Positions 35,101 through 42,036 of a stretch of DNA of 57,879 nucleotides are shown here, one piece after another. The notes under the pieces were generated by a model. It was not told the origin of the DNA, searched no databases, and worked only from the letters and a program-made list of their open reading frames with translations. Origin of the DNA: a bacterium (GTDB lineage Bacteria; UBA10199; JACPAL01; GCA-016699445). Every line of letters starts with the position of its first letter. Position 1 is the first letter of the stretch. Where the stretch lies: assembly GCA_035454885.1 (NCBI GenBank), contig DATIGE010000075.1, positions 1 to 57,879 of the forward strand, written 5' to 3'. Made by a program: the position numbers and the translations under genes.

Positions 35101-35327
35101 AGGGTCACCAAGGTCTTGTTGAGGACTGTCTGGTCCGGACCCGCGTTGGCGACGCCCGTTTCGCCGCCGCCTCCGCCGCCTCCACCGCCGCCGCCTCCCC
35201 CTCCCGCGTCCGTCTTCGCGCCCCCGCACCCTCCAAGGACCGTCAGTCCGGAGAGCGCCGGGATCGAGAGGGCTCCCCAAATAGCCAAGACAATCCCGAA
35301 CCTTAACGTCACTCTTGATATCTTCAT
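32121..35327 (-). CDS. Octahaem lipoprotein with poly-Gly linker and PKD/Ig-like domains (paralogue 1)
   Basis: A 1068-residue paralogue of the next gene. Signal peptide with lipobox LGGC (Cys 34), then a run of 14 Gly, then a PKD domain (ANAGPDQTV...VTLDGSASTG) and further beta-sandwich domains to about residue 410. Eight CxxCH: CGECH, CENCH, CGQCH, CSKCH, CLACH, CFECH, CVTCH, CQPCH, at spacings matching the paralogue. Asp-rich loops (DADNDGFDD, DVDADGTED, DYDGDGVQEG) recur. The end is VWGSTVPTYQTDFPLATLR. The long Gly run could be a flexible tether letting the haem part leave the membrane. A promoter-type region with the dyad at 35415 precedes it. Confidence 0.9.
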   Translation of the reverse strand: MKISRVTLRFGIVLAIWGALSIPALSGLTVLGGCGGAKTDAGGGGGGGGGGGGGGETGVANAGPDQTVLNKTLVTLDGSASTGVTSYQWILESKPSGSAAALSDDTTVSPSFTPDVVGAYTARLTINGDPALNDDVVINAVSVSANFTIPEGSCIREETRLGETLYVVDLGASCAMLSAATSEVSGLTLKDIPATTYLWEQVSGPPVTIGDPSSAVLSFTAPLMSDLQNRSDKMKWQILPISRDDTTMVFRLTLDGVPAASVAIDVEDAGEWIHTQSGLPNAPLGQKIYLSGATQISNSIKYTGWKWTLDLTDAPGSAAVFTDSGSLTSTAQMPNFVPDLPGVYRVTYCPVNTDCPTLDTSKVPPLAGTALVYAKTPPTLGSYKNTDAVIPVTYTPGTIVINVGTYAGVGTITGGTPLRPECGECHGTTDKSGKGYGDLVGEWDGTRHAHIFELSLPGYDGLVPDVQYHTVGFNLDADNDGFDDLMAAEGFAFPAGGGLSYADFVGSHPSVAKLANVQCENCHGPGSRHFSGDPVGIGRSEDAGTCGQCHHQEDQWNVSKHNETSGHVNYDWPVEKACSKCHTTEGFLTYLENGGVDNLPAAIAAGGDISLTASTHNKAYPSVTCLACHDPHDATNDDHLRVEGEITFMKPAMIAGAVADGQGGALFVDGAKETVNAGKAAICFECHVGSREYLESRCIEDYTGDFGQTCDTWDKTATNYVGNGFHDVAQAGILQGKLGFTDVDADGTEDIVVDATTNSYHSGDLFIKPGETQSNKCVTCHMAETPEETEEGSGLVGGHAFHMTPTTSAPELQEIQNVKNACQPCHGPKLTSYNRLARGDYDGDGVQEGIQDEEKGLLINLTGIIQFASVNGAVNAVVPNYTDTFSLGACKVDADCGTSVTGVTGICDGVTKKCTTAYVRTGTYAKWDGTINVSSVGYLGATDAMPKGGKDCDAAGAYGLITKPIFIDTTSKANLGYRTCNFLQAPNWLKRAIWNHNMIVIGESLGIHNAGYELRMLQGTYAFIAKKAGVHLKTPGNTATGLAPEFEAKVWGSTVPTYQTDFPLATLR

Positions 35328-35349
35328 AGAGCCTCCCCGTGGGTGTCTA

Positions 35350-35371
35350 AAACTGTGTACTTATACAGTTT
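35350..35371. promoter_or_regulatory. Dyad AAACTGT-N8-ACAGTTT before octahaem gene 1
   Basis: Perfect 7-base arms, 23 bases before the start at 35327. On the minus strand it covers a TATAAG -10-like element (35360-35365) and abuts GATAAA (35369-35374). It could be an operator over the promoter or a leader hairpin. Confidence 0.45.
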
Positions 35372-35414
35372 ATCATCTCGTCAAAATCAACAATGCCATC
35401 CGTCACCCTTGAAT

Positions 35415-35428
35415 ATGATCTTGATCAT
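35415..35428. promoter_or_regulatory. CRP/FNR-like palindrome ATGATCTTGATCAT
   Basis: A perfect 14-base palindrome with core TGAT-N4-ATCA, centred 94 bases upstream of the octahaem gene start. Measured from the possible -10 elements it sits about 60-69 bases upstream of transcription start, near where class I activator sites occur. It shares its core with sites at 20080 and 40935. Confidence 0.6.
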
Positions 35429-35446
35429 GCACACCCAGCCCCCTCG

Positions 35447-36154
35447 CTATTGCGTGTGGCAGACCGTGCACATCATTCCGTTGTCCGGATGCCGGAGTGG
35501 GGTGTGGCAGCTCCGGCAATCGGCGCTCGGCCCGTGCAGGGCGTTGGTCGGCCGCTTGGGAGTCTTCTCATGCGTCGGCGTCGACCGGTGGCACACGTTG
35601 CATGCCTGAGCCCCCACGGACTCTACGGGGAAATGGCACGTCAGACAATGCTCGTTCGTGGGGCTCCCCCACCCCGCCGTGTGGCTCTGAGGCTCGGTCC
35701 GGGAATGGCATCGCTCGCAAAAATCGGGCCCCTTGTGACAGACGGCGCACTGGCTCCGGTCCAATCCCACCATTCCGCCATGGCCCTTGAGCCTCCAAAA
35801 TTCGTTATGATTCTCAGGGGGTTCCTGCTGGTGGCACTTCACGCACTGGGATTCCTGGTGGCAGAGGTAGCAAACCCCCTGATTCCGGAAACCGTACTTC
35901 TTCCAGAGGAAACTCCCGTGCTCCTTGGTCCAGTTGGCGTCATGGCTCTTGGGCCTCGTCTTGGTGGTGCGGCCATCGTGGCAGTCCGAGCACTTCGTGT
36001 CCGCGTCGATGTCCTTATGATCCGCGGCCCACGGGGCGACGAGGTCCTTCGAGACGTCCCCCCATGTGATGTCCCGGTTGCATTGCTTGTTCGCCATCAG
36101 CAACGGCATCAGCAACAGCAATCCGAGGAGCGGTCTTGTCTTCAGAAATCCCAT
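35447..36154 (-). CDS. Nonahaem periplasmic c-type cytochrome
   Basis: A 235-residue exported cytochrome with nine CxxCH: CSDCH, CYLCH, CVKCH, CAVCH, CERCH, CLTCH, CNVCH, CRSCH, CTVCH. The signal peptide probably ends after LLMA; the first Cys (KQC) is not a lipobox. Many extra His suggest bis-His ligation. The dense haem packing (one per about 24 residues) resembles periplasmic shuttles and the haem subunits placed inside porin conduits. The gene overlaps the end of the NrfD::barrel gene by 13 bases, so it belongs to the same operon, and its product is the natural candidate to pass electrons to or through the barrel (inference). Confidence 0.9.
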   Translation of the reverse strand: MGFLKTRPLLGLLLLMPLLMANKQCNRDITWGDVSKDLVAPWAADHKDIDADTKCSDCHDGRTTKTRPKSHDANWTKEHGSFLWKKYGFRNQGVCYLCHQESQCVKCHQQEPPENHNEFWRLKGHGGMVGLDRSQCAVCHKGPDFCERCHSRTEPQSHTAGWGSPTNEHCLTCHFPVESVGAQACNVCHRSTPTHEKTPKRPTNALHGPSADCRSCHTPLRHPDNGMMCTVCHTQ

Positions 36155-38736
36155 ACGAGCCTAACCCTCCCGGAGTGAAACCCGTTGATCCTGTTCTTCT
36201 CGAATTCGTAACCCGCCTTCAGCTTAAGATCCTTGCGGATGCGCCCCTCGATTTCTCCGAAATATGTGCGCACGTCGCTGGATTCATCGCCCGTGAAGAG
36301 ATTGAAGCGGTACAAGTAGAAGGCCGTCCCCGCGCCGACCACCAACCTCTTTTTCATGAATTCCTGGTTAACCGAAAATGAGAGCCCGAAATAGTTGTTT
36401 TTCAGCGTATTGTCACGCCCGCGGTAATAATCGGCCGTGAGCGTCGACGACAGGCCCTTGGCGAGGAAGCCCCGCGTCGTGAACGAACCGTAGGCCTTCG
36501 CGAAACCATGATTGAACGCGCTGGCGACCTGGTTGTGATCCAGGAGGCGCATCCCTCCGCCGACGACGAGGCCGAATTTCTTGCCGAAGCCCTTGTAGAT
36601 CTGGGCCATCGCCTCCGTATACGGCTGGTAGGTCCCGGCGAACGAGAAGGGATCCAGTTCGTTCACGCGAAAATCATAGGCCTCGAGGAGGCGGTGGGCG
36701 GTCACCGTCAGCTTCAAGTCCTGCTTGGGGAAAGAGGTCGACGATCCGAAGTCCAGGTCGCGAAGCTGGTCGGTGAAAGCGGTCACACGGCTGTACAACT
36801 CCCAGTTGGGCGTGATGTTGAGCCAGGCGGCGCCCCCGAAGAGGGTATCATCGAGGTTGCCCTGAAAGATCCGGAACGCGGAGACCTTGTCCCTCAGGTG
36901 AACCCCGCTGAACCGGAACCGCAGGCGGGCGATCGGCGTCCACTGGAGGGCCCCTCCCGCCGTCCAGTCGCCGGGGTCGAAGCCGAACTGGTTTTCATAC
37001 AAATGGACCGGAACGCCCCCGAAGGCGGAGACGACGAATCCCGCGTAGGGCTTGGTCTCCACCGAAAGCCCGTCGAAATGAAGCCCCTCCAACTCATAGA
37101 GATGCTGCCGGCCGGCGCGGATGTTGCTGAAGAGGCCGACCTTGTTGACGTCCAGGTATCCGTAATAGAAGCGGCCGATCGCGTGGCTGCCGAAGGTGTC
37201 GTAGATGCTGCGGTACGGACTGCCGGAATCCTGCTTGTTCAGATCGACGATCACGCCCCCCTGGATCGAGCCTGAAAATCGGTTGATGACCGGATCGCCG
37301 AAATTGAGGGTGACGAGGGTCTCGGCCAGGTGGTCGCTGAACGCCCCCGTGGTCTTCCAGTGGTAATCCTGCATGATCCAGCCGCTGATATGAAAGGGGG
37401 TCTTCGCCTCGGCCGTGCTTCCCGCACCGAGCAGGGCCGCGAGCAAGACCAGCGCCGTGACGACCGGTTTCGTAAGGCCCGACGCCCCTCCTCCCCCGCT
37501 CTTGGCCGGATGCTCCTTGATCGCCCTGCCGTAGTGCACGTCCCCCCTCTCGATGGGGAGAGCCGCCTTCATCAAGAGCGTAAAGGAAAGAAAACCAAAG
37601 GCCCAGATGCCGGCGCAGACCCTGACTTCCACCCAGGACGGGGTGTATTCGATGATATCGCCCAGGGGGCTCGGCACGAAACCGGGAACCACCATCCCCA
37701 TGCCTTTTTCGATCCAAATGCCGACGACGGCGAAGACGGACGCGATCTGGATGAGGCGATCGTGACTGCTGAGCTTGTGGCTCGCAAAGATAATGGTCGC
37801 CACCAGATTCAACCCGATGGACAGCCACGTATAAGGAACGAGCATGTGCTTTCCCTTCAAGCCAAAAAATAGGTATCGGGCGGAGGCGGATTCCAGGGCC
37901 CCGGTATAAAATTCCTTAAAGACCTCGCTTGCAAAGAGAAAGAGGTTGAGGATGAGGGCGAGCGCAACGATGCGTATGAGCACACGAATCACCGTCCTTG
38001 GGACCTCGAAGAGATCCCGCCATTCAATGATGTAGAGGACGAGGAGCATGAGCGAGGGACCGGCGATGAACGACGAGGTCAAGAATCGAGGGGCCATGAC
38101 GGCCGAGTTCCAATACTGCCGGCTTCCCAGACCGCTGAAGAGAAAGGCCGTCACCGGAATGGCGGCCCAAAAGATCGAAAGGTAGATCAAAGGCTTGAAG
38201 AACATGCCCCTGGGTTCTTCCTTTATATATTTTTGGTAGAGGAGATAAAAGGGAATATAGAGCGCCAGGAGCAAGTAGCCGGACAGCAGGAGGACGTCCC
38301 ACGACAGGATCGACATCGGCCAGTTCACGCGTCCCACCCCGGGCATGAGATGCCAGAACCGGTCGGGCCTGCCGATATCCACGACCACGAAGAGCATGCC
38401 CATGCTCACCGCGCACACCGCAAAAAGCTCCCCGATGATGGTGATCTGCTTGACCAGTTCGATCCGGTAAAAATAGGCGGGGATCATCAGCAGGATCGCC
38501 GAGGCCGCGACCCCGACGATGTAGGTGAAATTTGCGATATAGGCCCCCCAAGCGACTTGGTCGGAGAGATTGGAGACGATCAACCCGTGCTTGACCTGTT
38601 CGGCGTAGGCGAAGCCGCCCATGATGACGATCGCCGTCAAGACAACGAGCCAGATCCAATAGAGCGCACTCCCCTTGAGGGCCTGCGCGACCATCTCCTT
38701 CCAAAACCGGAAATACGTTTTCATAGGCACGCTCAA
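36142..38736 (-). CDS. NrfD-like quinol dehydrogenase membrane domain fused to an outer-membrane beta-barrel
   Basis: One uninterrupted frame of 864 codons holds two proteins that normally live in different membranes. Residues 1-405 are NrfD/PsrC-like: eight to ten hydrophobic helices with IGRPDRFWHLM and PMSILSWD. Then come a Gly-rich joint (411-420) and a perfect Sec signal peptide (about 421-444, hydrophobic core VVTALVLLAALLGAG, cleavage AEA-K). Residues 445-864 alternate in porin style, with many aromatic girdle residues and a C-terminal Phe (RVRLVWDF), the usual BAM signal. Signal peptidase cleavage at the internal site would yield an inner-membrane protein plus a barrel. The start is TTG 38736, or ATG 38724. 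It follows the ferredoxin gene without a gap. Confidence 0.85.
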   Translation of the reverse strand: MSVPMKTYFRFWKEMVAQALKGSALYWIWLVVLTAIVIMGGFAYAEQVKHGLIVSNLSDQVAWGAYIANFTYIVGVAASAILLMIPAYFYRIELVKQITIIGELFAVCAVSMGMLFVVVDIGRPDRFWHLMPGVGRVNWPMSILSWDVLLLSGYLLLALYIPFYLLYQKYIKEEPRGMFFKPLIYLSIFWAAIPVTAFLFSGLGSRQYWNSAVMAPRFLTSSFIAGPSLMLLVLYIIEWRDLFEVPRTVIRVLIRIVALALILNLFLFASEVFKEFYTGALESASARYLFFGLKGKHMLVPYTWLSIGLNLVATIIFASHKLSSHDRLIQIASVFAVVGIWIEKGMGMVVPGFVPSPLGDIIEYTPSWVEVRVCAGIWAFGFLSFTLLMKAALPIERGDVHYGRAIKEHPAKSGGGGASGLTKPVVTALVLLAALLGAGSTAEAKTPFHISGWIMQDYHWKTTGAFSDHLAETLVTLNFGDPVINRFSGSIQGGVIVDLNKQDSGSPYRSIYDTFGSHAIGRFYYGYLDVNKVGLFSNIRAGRQHLYELEGLHFDGLSVETKPYAGFVVSAFGGVPVHLYENQFGFDPGDWTAGGALQWTPIARLRFRFSGVHLRDKVSAFRIFQGNLDDTLFGGAAWLNITPNWELYSRVTAFTDQLRDLDFGSSTSFPKQDLKLTVTAHRLLEAYDFRVNELDPFSFAGTYQPYTEAMAQIYKGFGKKFGLVVGGGMRLLDHNQVASAFNHGFAKAYGSFTTRGFLAKGLSSTLTADYYRGRDNTLKNNYFGLSFSVNQEFMKKRLVVGAGTAFYLYRFNLFTGDESSDVRTYFGEIEGRIRKDLKLKAGYEFEKNRINGFHSGRVRLVWDF
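37405..37476 (-). other. Internal signal peptide at the NrfD/barrel joint
   Basis: Encodes residues 421-444: a Lys, a hydrophobic core of about 15 residues and a small-residue cleavage site (AEA). Its presence in the middle of the frame is what makes a two-product reading plausible. Confidence 0.75.
37471..37497 (-). promoter_or_regulatory. Buried Shine-Dalgarno-like run before the barrel part
   Basis: The four-glycine joint is encoded by a purine run containing GGAGGAGG (minus strand, within 37485-37497), a strong ribosome-binding sequence. No ATG, GTG or TTG follows at the right distance; ACG at 37471-37473 is the closest weak candidate. It could be a relic of a once separate porin gene or a working internal entry site. 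Confidence 0.45.
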
Positions 38737-39792
38737 TCAATCAAAGAAGTAATAGAATTGAGGATCCGTCCCCACTTCCTCCTTCAGGACAAAGACGCGT
38801 TTCGAGCTCAGGATGTTCCGGACCTCGCTGTTCGGGTCCTTGAGGTTGCCGAACTTTCTCGCACCCGTCGGGCAGGCCTCCAAGCACGCCGGATATTTCC
38901 CGACGCGCGTGCGGTGCAGGCAAAACGTGCACTTCTCCATCACCCCTTTGGGACGAATGCGGTTCGACAGGTACGACTGGTTGGGGTTGATCTCGTCCGC
39001 CGGGATGGACGGCTCGGTGAAATTGAAATGCCGTGCTTCGTAAGGGCAGGCCGCCTGACAGTAGCGGCAACCGATGCACCAGTTGTAGTCGATGACGACG
39101 ATGCCGTCCGCTTCCTTCCAAGTCGCCTCCACGGGGCAGGCCTTGACGCAGGGCGGATTGCGGCACTGATGACACTGGACCGGAAGATAATATTTGTCTT
39201 TTTGAGGAACCAAATCCGGATTGTAGTAACGGTCGGATTTGTTCAGATCGAAGCTCCCGGCCTCCATCTCCAAGACCGTGATGTATTGAATAGCCGGGTC
39301 GCGCGATTGGTTGTTTTCCTTCACGCAAGCCTCGACGCACTTTCGGTTCCCGTTGCACTTGGAGAGGTTGAGAAAGTAGGCGAATTCGACGCCCGGGATC
39401 GGCTGCGGGTCCGCAATCGTGACGTCGACGCCGTGCTTCTCCTTCGTCTCCTTTTCGAGCCGCCGGAAGACGCGTTCCTTGTCCTCGGGGGTCAGCTCCT
39501 TGTAGTGCTTCTGGAAGAACTCGGCGAACGAGAAGGCCTCGGCGGGCTTCGGAGAGGCGATGACCGCGGCGCCGGCGACCGTGCCCGCCGCCTTGAGAAA
39601 CGTCCGGCGCGAGAGCCGTTTCCCGAAAAAGCGGTCCACCAAGGCATGGATCCTCTTTTTCGACCTCTCGAGATTCACGATTTCGGAATTCCCGTGTTCG
39701 GGCCGGCTCAGTTTCTTGAAGAAACGCCCGATCAATTCACGCAATGTTTTCGCCGACTTCTCGCGATCGGCCGATGAGATCGATGGGTTCAT
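38737..39792 (-). CDS. HybA-like Tat-exported [4Fe-4S] ferredoxin subunit
   Basis: A 351-residue periplasmic iron-sulfur protein that would link the NrfD-like quinol domain to haem proteins. The Tat signal SRRTFLK is at residues 61-67, after an unusually long 60-residue charged N-region. Four cluster sites are seen: CNGNRKCVEAC, CHQCRNPPCVKAC, CIGCRYCQAAC and CTFC-x11-CLEAC. The first site has Asn where the second Cys is expected, leaving three Cys plus possible Asn ligation, so a [3Fe-4S] or altered cluster is likely there. The ATG at 39792 overlaps the tetrahaem stop in ATGA. The end abuts the NrfD::barrel start. Confidence 0.92.
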   Translation of the reverse strand: MNPSISSADREKSAKTLRELIGRFFKKLSRPEHGNSEIVNLERSKKRIHALVDRFFGKRLSRRTFLKAAGTVAGAAVIASPKPAEAFSFAEFFQKHYKELTPEDKERVFRRLEKETKEKHGVDVTIADPQPIPGVEFAYFLNLSKCNGNRKCVEACVKENNQSRDPAIQYITVLEMEAGSFDLNKSDRYYNPDLVPQKDKYYLPVQCHQCRNPPCVKACPVEATWKEADGIVVIDYNWCIGCRYCQAACPYEARHFNFTEPSIPADEINPNQSYLSNRIRPKGVMEKCTFCLHRTRVGKYPACLEACPTGARKFGNLKDPNSEVRNILSSKRVFVLKEEVGTDPQFYYFFD

Positions 39793-40352
39793 CGGGCGCC
39801 TCCTTCCCCTCGGGACATCCAGGACGGCTTCGGGGGCGGCGGCAGGGGCTTCATCGGTTTGAAGGCGGTATCGTGGGAATTGTGGCACTGGACGCAAAGC
39901 TCGATCTTCCCCTCTCCGTTCCAAAGTCCGCTCCGGCGTCCGTGGATATGGGCTTTCCAATCCCGCAATTGGGGGCCGTGGCACTGTCCGCACAATCGAT
40001 GCGATTCATTGAATCCGATCGTCTCGCCCGTATAGAGCCTGAGCTGGTTGTACTGTCCCGGGTTGTGGCAGTTATGGCACCACCAGGTCGGATCCATCTC
40101 CACGCGCTGCGTGGGATGGATGGACTTGATGTTGAGATGCTCTTGGGTCAGAGTTCTCTTCTCGGTGTTGAAATCCTCAGGGGCGGAGTGACATTCGTCA
40201 CACGGATACATTTCAAGCTGAGTGGTTCGTTTGTCGACCTTGTCCAAACCCTCATCGGCATGGGCGGCGACGTTCCCCCACGCCCCGAAGCAAAAGAACA
40301 TGGCGGCAGCGGAGCTTGCGATCCAGAATCGTTTTGCACACGCGCGTCGCAT
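39789..40352 (-). CDS. Tetrahaem c-type cytochrome of the quinol-oxidising complex
   Basis: A 187-residue exported protein: signal peptide (cleavage near AHA-DE), four haem motifs (CDECH, CHNCH, CGQCH, CVQCH) and a Pro-rich tail (KPLPPPPKPS). The order multihaem cytochrome, HybA-like ferredoxin, NrfD-like membrane protein is that of membrane-bound quinone:cytochrome complexes such as Qrc, Cbc and alternative complex III. The gene is first in this set, 103 bases after the monohaem gene end. The protein most likely receives electrons from the ferredoxin and passes them into the periplasm. Confidence 0.9.
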   Translation of the reverse strand: MRRACAKRFWIASSAAAMFFCFGAWGNVAAHADEGLDKVDKRTTQLEMYPCDECHSAPEDFNTEKRTLTQEHLNIKSIHPTQRVEMDPTWWCHNCHNPGQYNQLRLYTGETIGFNESHRLCGQCHGPQLRDWKAHIHGRRSGLWNGEGKIELCVQCHNSHDTAFKPMKPLPPPPKPSWMSRGEGGAR

Positions 40353-40455
40353 GAACCCTTTCCCATCGAGTCACCGGTTCGAAACGATCAAGACCGCCGT
40401 CCCGTCGCTCGCGCCGCGCGACCCTGGAGGCCGCGCGGCGCGCCGCGACAAGACT

Positions 40456-40857
40456 CTACTTCCCCTGCAGGAACTGAATCAGAGTTTTCAAATCCTCAGG
40501 GGAACCGGTAAACGCCTTCTTGTGTTTCACGTCTTTACCCTCGCGAGTGATTGTCCCTTCCTTCTTGAGGAACTTCTCCAGGACAGCCACGTCGGTGCAT
40601 TCAGGCCCGAGTTTTGACAGGTCGGGCGGCGTGACCTTTTCCGCCGCTTCGCCCGCCTCCTCGCCTGAATCCCCTCCGGACGCCGGCAATTTCTCGATGC
40701 CTTCGGATTTTATCGTATGGCACTTGTTGCACTTGTTATCGAGAAAGAGCTTCTTGCCGGCGGGGTTGCCGGCCGCCATGCCGGAACGAACCGGCAGCAG
40801 CAGCGCGCAGGCCAAGACCAGTGCGAACAGCGATACGACCACGGTGCTCTTTTTCAT
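40456..40857 (-). CDS. Monohaem c-type cytochrome
   Basis: A 133-residue class I-like cytochrome with a signal peptide (cleavage near MAA-GN), one haem site (CNKCH, residue about 43) and a C-terminal helix typical of small cytochromes (EDLKTLIQFLQGK). A distal Met is not obvious. An acidic Glu/Ala-rich insertion separates the haem site from the remainder. Good ribosome-binding site (AAGGAGAGG) before ATG 40857. The upstream region holds a CRP/FNR-like dyad (40935). It may be a soluble electron carrier of the conduit. Confidence 0.88.
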   Translation of the reverse strand: MKKSTVVVSLFALVLACALLLPVRSGMAAGNPAGKKLFLDNKCNKCHTIKSEGIEKLPASGGDSGEEAGEAAEKVTPPDLSKLGPECTDVAVLEKFLKKEGTITREGKDVKHKKAFTGSPEDLKTLIQFLQGK

Positions 40858-40934
40858 CTTTCCTCTCCTTATGAATGTTAAAGACCCAGGAACATTTCCT
40901 ACCTTGAATATCCTCCTTTCTCGTCGGCTGTTAA

Positions 40935-40946
40935 TGATGAAGATCA
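40935..40946. promoter_or_regulatory. CRP/FNR-like dyad TGAT-N4-ATCA upstream of the cytochrome c genes
   Basis: TGATGAAGATCA, centred 83 bases before the ATG at 40857, in an AT-richer intergenic stretch (40858-41010) that otherwise shows no gene. Third copy of the core seen at 20080 and 35416. Confidence 0.5.
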
Positions 40947-41010
40947 GCCATCCGTATGTTGCATATCATCGCGATTTTCCACAATACCAAATTATTTCAA
41001 GGACTTCCAT

Positions 41011-42036
41011 TCAGCTGACGGTCCAAGTCTCCCCGGCGGTCAGCACCTTCATCAGATCGCCCTCTCCGAGAGCCTGCCTCGCCTTCGTAACCTGGGCGTG
41101 GATCATCTGATCCAGCGTCGGATTTTCCTTTTGATAGAAGATCCCGATCGGCGTCGGAAACTCCGGAGGATCCATTCCGGAGAGGAGAAAGGTGTAATTG
41201 AGATTCGGCCGGCGGGAGTCATGGACGAGGAGATCCGATTCGACGGCGCCGTCGCCCAGCGTCACTACCTCGGGTGAAAGTTCGCGGAGCCGGATGCCCC
41301 GGTTCCTTTCCCTGCCGAAGAGGAGGGGCTTCCCCTGCTCGAGTTGGAGAACGTGGTCGGGGCGCGTCAGGCGGTCGGACAGCTCCTTGTACGCGTCGTC
41401 GTTGAAGATCACGCAATTCTGAAGAATTTCGACGAAGGCGCTCCCGCGGTGCCTCCCCGCCTGCTCGATGACCATCCCCATGTGGGCCGGGTCGCTGGCG
41501 AGCGTCCGGGCGATGAAGGTCGCTCCTGCGCCGGCGGCGAAAGAGATCGGGTTCAACGGATAGTCCACGGAGCCGAACGGCGTCGACTTCGTCTTCTTTC
41601 CGAATTCGGACGTGGGGGAATACTGCCCCTTCGTCAGCCCGTAGATGCGGTTGTTGAACAGGAGGATCTTCAAATCCGCGTTCTTGCGCAGGGCGTGGAG
41701 GGAATGATTCCCTCCGATCGAAAGGGCGTCGCCGTCCCCGGTCACCACCCAGACGCTCAGATCCGGGTTGGCGACCTTGACACCGGTGGCGATCGCCGGC
41801 GCGCGTCCGTGGATCGTGTGGAACCCGAATGCGTTCACGTAGTACGGCATCCGGGAGGAACAGCCGATCCCCGAAACGATCACGTAATTTTCGCGCCGGA
41901 AACCGAGATCCGCCATCACCTTCTGGACCTGGGCGAGGATCGCGTAATCGCCGCAGCCGGGGCACCACCGGACCTCCTGGCTGGAAACGAAATCCTTCCG
42001 CGTCAGCTTCGGCGCGCTTTCTGCCTTGCCTTCCAC
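41011..42036 (-). CDS. korB: 2-oxoacid:ferredoxin oxidoreductase, beta subunit
   Basis: Thiamine-diphosphate subunit, 341 residues. Motifs: RWCPGCGDYAIL at the N-terminus and the TPP/Mg motif GDGDALSIGGNHSLHALRKN. It acts with the alpha/gamma subunit encoded upstream to convert 2-oxoglutarate (or pyruvate) and CoA to the acyl-CoA with reduction of ferredoxin. The GTG start at 42036 has AAGGAGA seven bases before it and overlaps the korA end by 34 bases. Assignment to 2-oxoglutarate instead of pyruvate is by resemblance and not certain. Confidence 0.9.
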   Translation of the reverse strand: MEGKAESAPKLTRKDFVSSQEVRWCPGCGDYAILAQVQKVMADLGFRRENYVIVSGIGCSSRMPYYVNAFGFHTIHGRAPAIATGVKVANPDLSVWVVTGDGDALSIGGNHSLHALRKNADLKILLFNNRIYGLTKGQYSPTSEFGKKTKSTPFGSVDYPLNPISFAAGAGATFIARTLASDPAHMGMVIEQAGRHRGSAFVEILQNCVIFNDDAYKELSDRLTRPDHVLQLEQGKPLLFGRERNRGIRLRELSPEVVTLGDGAVESDLLVHDSRRPNLNYTFLLSGMDPPEFPTPIGIFYQKENPTLDQMIHAQVTKARQALGEGDLMKVLTAGETWTVS

